A DNA stretch of 8,703 nt from CAZWUZ01 sp964637655 [NCBI: uncultured bacterium]. Its GTDB lineage: Bacteria > DAOPZR01. Made by a program: the position numbers and the translations under genes. Where the stretch lies: NCBI GenBank assembly GCA_964637655.1, contig CAZWUZ010000170.1:1-8703 (forward strand), written 5' to 3'. The notes beneath the pieces were generated by a model. The model saw only the letters and a list, made by a program, of their open reading frames with translations, was not told the origin of the DNA and ran no database searches. Below are positions 1 to 4,929 of this stretch, one piece after another; position 1 is the stretch's first letter; every line of letters begins with the position of its first letter.

Positions 1-179
1 AGCACCAGTGTGCAGGTATGCTCGCTGTCTTCGATGATGCGCACGGTCATGCCGGTGCGGACGGGCAAACCCTCCGCGCGCAGCACGGCGGCGGGGTCAG
101 CCAGCAACTGCCGCTTGAACTCCTCATCCGCCCATGCTTTTGCCACTACTAACGCCCACTTCTTATCTGCTGCTGTCAT
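1..179 (-). CDS. NHLP-family RiPP precursor (leader region; 3' end outside the window)
   Basis: The reading frame starts at ATG 179-177 and runs off the left edge, giving 59 residues. The sequence has the pattern of the nitrile-hydratase-alpha-like leader peptide family (NHLP): a Trp near the start (KKWALVVAKAWADEEFK), then the LLADPAAVLRAEGL block, then VRTGMTVRIIEDSEHT with a beta-strand-like end. In this family the leader is recognised by maturation enzymes and a hypervariable core peptide follows; the core here would lie beyond base 1 and cannot be described. The start is supported by a GGAG Shine-Dalgarno (188-191, minus strand) 8 nt before the ATG. The gene lies 24 nt behind the M50 gene on the same strand, so co-transcription is likely. 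A true nitrile hydratase alpha subunit is less likely: the Trp lies close to the start, and the upstream gene is a PqqD/M50 protein. Confidence in the family is high; the product type is unknown. Confidence 0.88.
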   Translation of the reverse strand, partial: MTAADKKWALVVAKAWADEEFKRQLLADPAAVLRAEGLPVRTGMTVRIIEDSEHTCTLV

Positions 180-203
180 GCTGTTTTCTCCGCTGGTCAA
201 TCG

Positions 204-1886
204 CTACGATATTTTATAGGTCCGGTGCCGGTGCGCATGCAGTTGCATTGCCGCCTGTTGTGCGAAGCGCGCCAGCAGCAGAGCAATGATGACGATGCCC
301 AGGGTCAACTGCCCGGAGAACCCCCGCGTCAGCAGCATCCTACCATAGTAATAGAACGGCAGCAAAATGAAACCGACCGATACCACCACCCCGAATATCC
401 CGTACCAGAGAAAGATTCGCTTCGTGCGGGCGGTAAGTTCCCCGGTCGCCGGCTTTTGGCCGGTCCGCCCCAGCAGCGCATCACGCAGATAGCGGAACGA
501 CCGCTCGCGCAGGTTCGGGATTCCGGTCCAGTCCATGAGCAGGTAGTAGGCATCCATGCGAATGAAGGGATTGAAGCACATGATCAGGGCATACCCGGCG
601 AGCAGGCAGGCCGTGATCCAGATCATGGCCAGTGCGGTGCCCGAGCCGGCCAGCGCCCCGGCGATCCACAACATCACCCCCAGCATGGCAAAGGAAATGA
701 GCGGCCCGCCGAGCGAGACCAGCAGCCGCTGCCGTTTCTGCGGGAAGTTCCACGCCGATGAAACATCGCAATAGAAGATGAACATGGCAAGGTAGAACAT
801 GACGCCCAGCCGCTCCACGCGCCCGCCAAAATGCTTGCACACGGTGCCATGCCCGAATTCGTGGACCGCGACAAAGACCAGCAACAGCAGGTATACCGCG
901 AGCAGCGCGGCCGGGTGGGCATAATAAAAGCGATCGAGTTCGCCGAGCATCGCCAGCAGGGGCCCGGCATTGCCAAGCAGCGGAATCAGCCCGGAGAGGC
1001 CGAGCAGGATCAGGACGGTGACGGCGAACGGATTGAACAGGAAACGGGAACACCGGTAAACCGCGGTCACCCAGCGGTCGGCATGCGGAATGGAAAAATC
1101 AGGATTGAGCAGCCGGTGCAGGAACGTGGCCAGCCGATTGTTCCGGGTCCGGTCCGGGGCGCACACCAGCAGGCCATTGGTCTCCAGCGTTTCAAAAATC
1201 ATGGCCAGCCGCCGCGGAGCGATCAGGCCCACCTGTTCGGTGTATTCCAGGTAGATTTCCTGAAATGTCCGCTTGCCGTCCAGCCGCTGCACGATGAAGG
1301 TGCTGCCCGCATCGAGTTGCAGCACGCGGCCGGTGCGCGCATCCTGAATCACGGCGCGCTCGCCCGCCTCCCCGTCCGTCCGGATTTCCACATGCAACTC
1401 GGGCCGCAGTTGCGGGGCCAGGCCCATGACCCAGAACTGGCGGGTTTTGCCTGCCGCCCGCCGGTACTTGATCATTTCCAGCACCCGGCGCTGCCCGTCG
1501 ATTTTGAAGGACACGCGGTCCATGCGGGTTTTGATCAGGTGCAGCCATAGCGCGTCGGTGTTGAGGTCGGCAACCGCATCCGCATGTTCCGGGCGCGCGT
1601 AATTTCCGGTTTCGTGCGGATTGAGGGGCACCCGGTCGCTGTAACTGATCCGCACTATCGCCGCTTCGTCCTGACTGGCAAACGCCACCTGATAGGGTTC
1701 CGTGATGCCCTGTACGCGGCAGATCCGCAGCAACTCCTCGCAGCTTTCCAGCAGGGCGCCGGCCATCATGTCGCGGACCGGTTCGGAAATGCCTGTCGCC
1801 TCGCCGTAACGGTGCAGCGCGGTCTCGAGCAGCGGCAGCCAGTGCGGGTCGGGCGCCAGCGTCAGGATTACCGGACTGGAATGCAT
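204..1886 (-). CDS. RsbW-like (degenerate)/PqqD-like/M50 peptidase-like fusion protein of an NHLP peptide cluster
   Basis: This 560-residue protein appears to have three parts. Residues about 5-143 follow the layout of RsbW/anti-sigma HATPase domains: a VILTLAPDP strand, a helix with LLESCEELL where RsbW has SEACTN, and a final LHLIKTRMDRVSFKID helix-strand. The N-box Asn is Glu, and the glycines of the ATP-lid motif are missing (NTDALWLHL), so ATP binding looks unlikely. Residues about 164-243 resemble a PqqD-type peptide chaperone. Residues about 280-540 are a membrane core with HEFGH (342-346), the CDVSSAWNFPQKRQR block and NPFIRMD (439-445), giving the His, His and Asp zinc ligands of M50/site-2 proteases. 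The usual DGYY after this motif is DAYY. Such M50-like proteins accompany RiPP clusters and may process or export the peptide. The neighbouring NHLP precursor supports that role. M50 and PqqD calls are firm; the RsbW-like call is from pattern alignment. Confidence 0.88.
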   Translation of the reverse strand: MHSSPVILTLAPDPHWLPLLETALHRYGEATGISEPVRDMMAGALLESCEELLRICRVQGITEPYQVAFASQDEAAIVRISYSDRVPLNPHETGNYARPEHADAVADLNTDALWLHLIKTRMDRVSFKIDGQRRVLEMIKYRRAAGKTRQFWVMGLAPQLRPELHVEIRTDGEAGERAVIQDARTGRVLQLDAGSTFIVQRLDGKRTFQEIYLEYTEQVGLIAPRRLAMIFETLETNGLLVCAPDRTRNNRLATFLHRLLNPDFSIPHADRWVTAVYRCSRFLFNPFAVTVLILLGLSGLIPLLGNAGPLLAMLGELDRFYYAHPAALLAVYLLLLVFVAVHEFGHGTVCKHFGGRVERLGVMFYLAMFIFYCDVSSAWNFPQKRQRLLVSLGGPLISFAMLGVMLWIAGALAGSGTALAMIWITACLLAGYALIMCFNPFIRMDAYYLLMDWTGIPNLRERSFRYLRDALLGRTGQKPATGELTARTKRIFLWYGIFGVVVSVGFILLPFYYYGRMLLTRGFSGQLTLGIVIIALLLARFAQQAAMQLHAHRHRTYKIS

Positions 1887-1997
1887 CAGGTCACCCGGTG
1901 CGGGACAGGGAACCGGGGGGAGGACTTTATCCCTGCCGGAGGTGGTGTGCCGGGTCGTGGTGGAAGCGGTGCGGGTGGCTGCATGGGGGCAAGCATA

Positions 1998-3383
1998 CTA
2001 TATTTTTGGCGGGACGGTATGCCAGCGGGTGAGCATCAGCGCGCCGCCAAGCAGCGCCAGCACAATAAAGAGATTGAAGAAGAAGCCCCAGCCGTAGGTG
2101 TCGGCGAGCCAGCCGAGCAGCGGGCCCTGGATCGCCGCCCCGACGGAGCCGAGGCCGTTGATGATCCCGGCCGCCGTGGCCGCGCCGCGCCGCGAACCGA
2201 AGTCCATGGCGCCCGCACCGGTCATGATGGTGTCCGGCCCGTAGATCATGAAATTGATCACGCACAGCCCGAGGACGAACCAGTACATGCCGTAGCCGAT
2301 GAAATAGGACGAGACCACGGTGAACTTGCTCACGGTGACGGTCCACCAGAACAGGGTGACGGTGGCGCTCTGCTGACCTTGCATGGTGACGTTCCACCAG
2401 AGATTGTTGCTGACGAAATAGTTCTGGGCCAGGCAGGCGGCGGCCAGGCCGAAGAACATCAGGGCGGCGATGGGCCCGCGGCGTGCCTGCATGTATTTGT
2501 CGGAAATGTACCCGGCGAAGATGGCGCCGAGAAAACCCGCGAGCAGCGGAATGGTGGACAGGTAGCCGGCGGTGGTGCCCTCGAGGTTGAGCACGTCGGT
2601 GAGATACTTCGGCATCCAGCTGATGAAACCGTAGCGGACGAATTTGAGGCAGAAATAGGCCAGCGCCATGATCCAGACCGTCGGTGAGGTCAGTACCCGC
2701 CGGATGATGGCGCCCATGTCGAGTTCGCGCTCGCGCGTCGCGGTGGCAACGGCGGCCGCTTTCCCCGCGGCGGTGCGGTGGTGATATTCCTCGACGGGCG
2801 GCAGCCCGACCTGCTCCGGCGAGGTTCTGTGGAAGAGCAGGAACACGACGGCGATGACCGCGAGCAGCGCGGCGGGCAGGAAGAACGAGTAACGCCAGCC
2901 GAGCCAGCCGAGCACGGCGGTGGCGAACAATTTGGCGAGGAAATCACCCACCTGGTAACAGGTGCACCAGCAGCCCATGACCGTGCCGCGTTCGCGGGTG
3001 GAAAACCATTCGGCCATGCCCTTCACGCAGGCGGACCAGCCGGTGGATTGCGCGTAGCCGTTGAGGCCGTAGAAGAGAATGAAATAGAAGAGGCCGTGCG
3101 ACAGGCCGAACATGCTGGACATCAGCACCGAGAGCAGCATCCCGACCCCGAGCATGACCTTGGGCCCGAGCCGGTCGCCGAGGATGCCGTTGCTGAATTG
3201 CCCGATGGCGTACAGCGACAGGTAGGCCAGATCGATCCAGCCCAACTGGGTGTTGGTGAAGGAAAATTCTGCGGCGAGCGCGGGCTTGGTGACGGCATAC
3301 GTGCGGCAGAGATAATAGCCGCCGTACACCAACCAGAGCAGCGTAAAGGCGCGGACCCGGTATCGCTGGTAGGTTGCTTCCAT
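1998..3383 (-). CDS. MFS transporter, organophosphate:phosphate antiporter (OPA/GlpT-UhpC) type
   Basis: This 461-residue protein has about 12 hydrophobic segments. It carries the MFS motif A equivalent GILGDRLGPKVML (66-78) and the OPA-type block GWSACVKGMAEWFSTRERG (115-133). Arg27 (YLCRTYAVTKPAL) and Arg250 (FVRYGFISWMPKYL) sit where GlpT has its two phosphate-binding arginines, so an anionic phosphate-bearing substrate exchanged for phosphate is the family-based expectation; the exact substrate cannot be read. Length is close to the 440-460 usual for the family. A Trp/Thr-rich stretch at about 321-356, between predicted helices 9 and 10, is longer than usual and should face the periplasm. 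The start is supported by AGGAG (3392-3396) 8 nt upstream and by the promoter at 3428-3456. The gene is followed after 111 nt by the M50 gene on the same strand, so it may head that operon; whether it serves the peptide system is unknown. Confidence 0.9.
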   Translation of the reverse strand: MEATYQRYRVRAFTLLWLVYGGYYLCRTYAVTKPALAAEFSFTNTQLGWIDLAYLSLYAIGQFSNGILGDRLGPKVMLGVGMLLSVLMSSMFGLSHGLFYFILFYGLNGYAQSTGWSACVKGMAEWFSTRERGTVMGCWCTCYQVGDFLAKLFATAVLGWLGWRYSFFLPAALLAVIAVVFLLFHRTSPEQVGLPPVEEYHHRTAAGKAAAVATATRERELDMGAIIRRVLTSPTVWIMALAYFCLKFVRYGFISWMPKYLTDVLNLEGTTAGYLSTIPLLAGFLGAIFAGYISDKYMQARRGPIAALMFFGLAAACLAQNYFVSNNLWWNVTMQGQQSATVTLFWWTVTVSKFTVVSSYFIGYGMYWFVLGLCVINFMIYGPDTIMTGAGAMDFGSRRGAATAAGIINGLGSVGAAIQGPLLGWLADTYGWGFFFNLFIVLALLGGALMLTRWHTVPPKI

Positions 3384-3427
3384 CGCGCCGGCTCCTGTCG
3401 TCTCGCGTTGCTGCCTGCGGCTTCGCG

Positions 3428-3456
3428 ACTATAGCATGCCGGTCCGCACCGGACAA
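3428..3456 (-). promoter_or_regulatory. sigma70-like promoter for the MFS transporter gene, with a palindrome in the spacer
   Basis: On the minus strand a -35 TTGTCC (3456-3451) is followed by exactly 17 nt and a -10 TATAGT (3433-3428), with TGC just before it as an extended -10. Transcription would start near 3421, leaving a leader of about 37 nt before the ATG at 3383. The spacer region holds a perfect inverted repeat GTCCG-CAC-CGGAC (3442-3454), which could be an operator. Confidence 0.6.
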
Positions 3457-3605
3457 TGGGGCAGCGGCGTTTTTGCTGACGATCGTGCGCCCGGCAGCGG
3501 GCCGTGTCGTCGCCCGCAGGTCACCTGCAGCAGCGAACGGCTTCCCGCCGCGCCCGGCCGTGCGCTCGCGGCGGCGCGGCCGGAACCGCGGACGGGTTCG
3601 CGCGA

Positions 3606-3699
3606 TGCCACCTGGAGCGTTTGCTGCGCGGGCAAGGCAACAACCTGACGCGCGCGGCAGCGGCCGCAGGTCTCAGCCGCCTCGCCCTGCGCGAGAAAA
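3606..3699 (+). pseudogene. Truncated Fis-type helix-turn-helix fragment (end of a bacterial enhancer-binding regulator)
   Basis: In the frame with codons starting at 3606 the plus strand reads CHLERLLRGQGNNLTRAA followed by AAAGLSRLALREKN. This matches the C-terminal Fis/HTH_8 pattern of NtrC-type regulators (YLE-LL---GGN-TRAA--AG-SR--L). No response-regulator or AAA domain precedes it: upstream residues in all three frames are Arg/Ala/Pro-rich and unrecognisable. The fragment loses its last expected residues exactly where the last attC of the cassette array begins (3700). It therefore looks like the remnant of a chromosomal gene cut by the array or by deletion beside it. It is also the only recognisable coding trace in the 3384-3775 interval, apart from the transporter promoter and the attC. 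A chance GC-rich match is possible but less likely given the length of the motif. Confidence 0.5.
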
Positions 3700-3764
3700 A
3701 TGCAACGATGAGCGTTCTGCGTTGAGCCGCGCCAGCGGCGAAGCGCAGCATCGCGAAGTTAGGC
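3700..3764 (-). repeat. attC recombination site 1 (most diverged, distal end of cassette array)
   Basis: Read on the minus strand this has R'' GCCTAAC (3764-3758), then arms that pair across GCGATGCTGCG and CGCAGAACGC with one unpaired base in the left arm, a GC-rich inner hairpin, and an outer box GTTGCAT (3706-3700) that departs from the GTTRRRY consensus. It sits 11 nt after the stop of the DUF2283 gene. The degenerate outer box fits the terminal site of an array, where the last bases come from the flanking DNA. Confidence 0.65.
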
Positions 3765-3775
3765 GGAACAGTACT

Positions 3776-3973
3776 TTATGCAATGGCGAGTTGGTAGGTA
3801 AATTCGCTGACGTCCATCTGTTCTTTGGCGTGTTCGACCGTCATTGATACCACGCGACCGAGTTTATCAACCTCGACCAGCATATTTTCGTTGATATCGT
3901 AGGTTTCAGCGATTTCAGCTTCGCTGAACTGAAGAAGCACGGTATCAGTGTCTGGGAAGTATTTCGCTTTCAT
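3776..3973 (-). CDS. DUF2283 family protein, possible partner of a DUF4258-like toxin
   Basis: The 65-residue product (MKAKYFPDTDTVLLQFSE...) matches the DUF2283 pattern: a first strand with Y-P-TDT-L-F, then the AEIAETYDINENMLVEVDKLGRVVSMTVEHA segment. The family is of unknown biochemical function and is often found directly downstream of DUF4258 genes, an arrangement proposed to be toxin-antitoxin-like. That order is seen here: the start ATG (3973-3971) overlaps the stop of the upstream DUF4258-like frame as ATGA, and a GGAG-type Shine-Dalgarno within that gene precedes it. The stop lies 11 nt before attC 1, as expected of a cassette gene. The frame is intact although its partner is broken, consistent with selection to keep the antitoxin or simply with recent damage. 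The family call is good; the antitoxin role is inferred. Confidence 0.75.
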   Translation of the reverse strand: MKAKYFPDTDTVLLQFSEAEIAETYDINENMLVEVDKLGRVVSMTVEHAKEQMDVSEFTYQLAIA

Positions 3974-4215
3974 GTTTTATCTCCTTTGTACCGTGAGTCG
4001 AAAAAAGCGTTGTGCACAGTTTCGCCGTCTTCCAGCAACACAACCCGCAACCATAACCCATTGGCGGCAAAAATCCGCTGCCATAATCTGATACGCCGGT
4101 CGGACTGAACCACACGCGCTTCAGGATTTTACATGGTTTGTTCAATCCACGAATCCTGGATCCGTTGGCGATCCGGACGAAGCCGCGTATGCAGAAAGTA
4201 TTTAGTCACTTTCAT
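3970..4215 (-). pseudogene. DUF4258-like gene interrupted by one in-frame TAA codon
   Basis: From ATG 4215-4213 the frame reads MKVTKYFLHTRLRPDRQRIQ... up to ...IEQTM, then a single TAA (4131-4129), and continues without any frameshift as NPEARVVQSDRRIRLW ... GLWLRVVLLEDGETVHNAFF ... RYKGDKT, ending in a TGA at 3972-3970. That is 82 codons with only codon 29 bad. The two halves together fit DUF4258: an N-terminal H-R-R helix, an NPE turn, then a strand reading LRVVLLEDGETVHNAFF. The order and the ATGA overlap with the DUF2283 gene support this. One base change would restore the gene, so it is either a recent nonsense mutation, a sequencing error, or a disarmed toxin. The shorter overlapping frame that starts at 4145 does not resemble a protein and is ignored. 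Confidence 0.65.
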
Positions 4216-4221
4216 GTATCA

Positions 4222-4250
4222 ATGATACCCCATATCGGGGATGCCGTCAA
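4222..4250 (-). promoter_or_regulatory. Strong sigma70-like promoter driving a leaderless transcript of the DUF4258-like/DUF2283 pair
   Basis: On the minus strand -35 TTGACG (4250-4245) and -10 TATCAT (4227-4222) are separated by 17 nt, each one base from consensus. The expected start of transcription falls on or next to the A of the ATG at 4215, so the message would be leaderless, and no Shine-Dalgarno is present. A perfect 13-bp palindrome, GTATCA-A-TGATAC on the plus strand (4216-4228), covers the -10 and would suit autoregulation by the encoded protein pair. Confidence 0.65.
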
Positions 4251-4271
4251 GCGGTATTATTAGTAATTCGC

Positions 4272-4332
4272 GCCCAACGATGAGCGCTCTGCGGGCGCTG
4301 CTGTTCATGCCCGCTGCGGCGCGAAGTTGGCC
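4272..4332 (-). repeat. attC recombination site 2
   Basis: On the minus strand R'' is GGCCAAC (4332-4326) and R' is GTTGGGC (4278-4272). Between them lie paired arms with CGCAGCGGGC on the left and GCCCGCAGAGCGC on the right, around a short loop. The complementarity extends outside the boxes through an AATTCG stretch on both sides. The site begins 9 nt after the stop codon of the ParE-like toxin gene, as cassette attC sites do. Confidence 0.75.
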
Positions 4333-4341
4333 CGAATTAAA

Positions 4342-4632
4342 TTATAGTCGCTCTTGCCACTTCACGGGGTCACGTTTCAGGTGCATGATCGCCACGACAA
4401 GGATCGAATCCGTGCGGATTTGGTATAGAACTCCATACGGGAATCGATTGATTATACACCGGCGGGCGCGGATAGAAAATGGTGGCCACGCGTTAGGGAA
4501 GGATATTATTCTGTTGCATGCCGCTTTCAGCTCAGCCGCAAACTCATAACCTAAGCCCGGGCACTGTTGATTATAGTAATTGACTGCTTCGACGAATTCC
4601 TTTTCCGCGCAGGAAAGGATTTCAATCCGCAT
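4342..4632 (-). CDS. RelE/ParE-family toxin of a type II toxin-antitoxin pair
   Basis: The 96-residue product has the ParE/RelE superfamily pattern. It starts with a strand and AEKEFVEAVNYYNQQCPGLGYEFAAELKAACNRIISFPNAWP, the two helices typical of the family. The sheet follows as RARRCIINRFPYGVLYQI and DSILVVAIMHLKRDPVKW, ending in the usual HxxRDPxxW-like tail. ParE members poison gyrase and RelE members cut mRNA on the ribosome; which applies here cannot be told from sequence. The ATG (4632-4630) shares one base with the antitoxin stop (TGATG), so translation is coupled. The stop lies just before attC 2. Toxin-antitoxin pairs are common cassette cargo and are thought to stabilise arrays. 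The product is full length with no visible damage. Confidence 0.88.
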   Translation of the reverse strand: MRIEILSCAEKEFVEAVNYYNQQCPGLGYEFAAELKAACNRIISFPNAWPPFSIRARRCIINRFPYGVLYQIRTDSILVVAIMHLKRDPVKWQERL

Positions 4633-4853
4633 CAGCTGTTGATCCTTTTCAGCACCGCTTCAGCCGAATCGGCTGACAGTTTACCCTGTTCATAAGCGTC
4701 AATACGGGACTCAGCTTCGGCAGCCCAGAGCGTATCAATCCGGTGGTCGCCGTCCTTGTCAAAACTGCGGAAAAGCGCTTCGATCAGTTCCGCCCGCTCG
4801 ACAGCGTCAAGGCCCAAAGCCCGCTGAAAAACAGCCTGTGATTCTGAAGTCAT
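4632..4853 (-). CDS. Addiction-module antitoxin (PF09720-like), partner of the ParE-type toxin
   Basis: The 73-residue acidic protein matches the small addiction-module family: an N-terminal helix LDAVERAELIEALFRSFD, then W-AAEAESRIDAYEQGKLSADSAEAVLKRI, which is the WxxEaxxRixayexGk...saeevl signature of this family. Such proteins neutralise the downstream ParE/RelE toxin by wrapping it and often repress their own promoter. The start codon has a GGGAGG Shine-Dalgarno about 8 nt upstream and its own extended -10 promoter in the 76-nt gap after the oligopeptidase gene. The toxin gene follows with a one-base overlap. Family and role are well supported by sequence and order. Confidence 0.88.
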   Translation of the reverse strand: MTSESQAVFQRALGLDAVERAELIEALFRSFDKDGDHRIDTLWAAEAESRIDAYEQGKLSADSAEAVLKRINS

Positions 4854-4885
4854 CGCCGTTCCTCCCGTTCATTCCATCCGCCAAC

Positions 4886-4894
4886 ATTATACCA
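4886..4894 (-). promoter_or_regulatory. Extended -10 promoter of the toxin-antitoxin operon
   Basis: The minus strand reads TGGTATAAT (4894-4886): a consensus -10 hexamer with the TGn extension. The -35 region about 17-18 nt upstream is poor, which extended -10 promoters tolerate. It lies between the oligopeptidase stop (4930) and the antitoxin start (4853), so the pair can be expressed independently of upstream cassettes. Confidence 0.6.
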
Positions 4895-4929
4895 TCGCTG
4901 CCAGATATTTGCCATCTTTTCCGCTCAGT

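Noticed and set aside
1886-1984. 32-residue Pro-rich minus-strand frame (MQPPAPLPPRPG...) ending in a TGATG overlap with the M50 start
   Set aside because: The overlap is suggestive, but there is no Shine-Dalgarno and the composition is what random GC-rich DNA gives; one overlap is not enough evidence.
831-3434. Long plus-strand frames at 831-1550, 1584-2687 and 2778-3434
   Set aside because: They lie opposite clear M50 and MFS genes in GC-rich DNA, are rich in Arg, Gly, Gln and His in a way typical of antisense frames, and have no domains or ribosome-binding sites.
3374-3847. 157-codon plus-strand frame and neighbouring short frames in the 3384-3775 interval
   Set aside because: These run through the transporter promoter and the attC and are Arg/Ala-rich without motifs. 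Only the short Fis-like stretch in another frame looks like real protein.
3945-4145. 66-codon minus-strand frame starting MNKPCKILKRVW
   Set aside because: It is out of frame with the DUF4258-like reading, which has a promoter, a family-like sequence and the ATGA overlap with the next gene. The 66-codon frame has no Shine-Dalgarno and no recognisable features.
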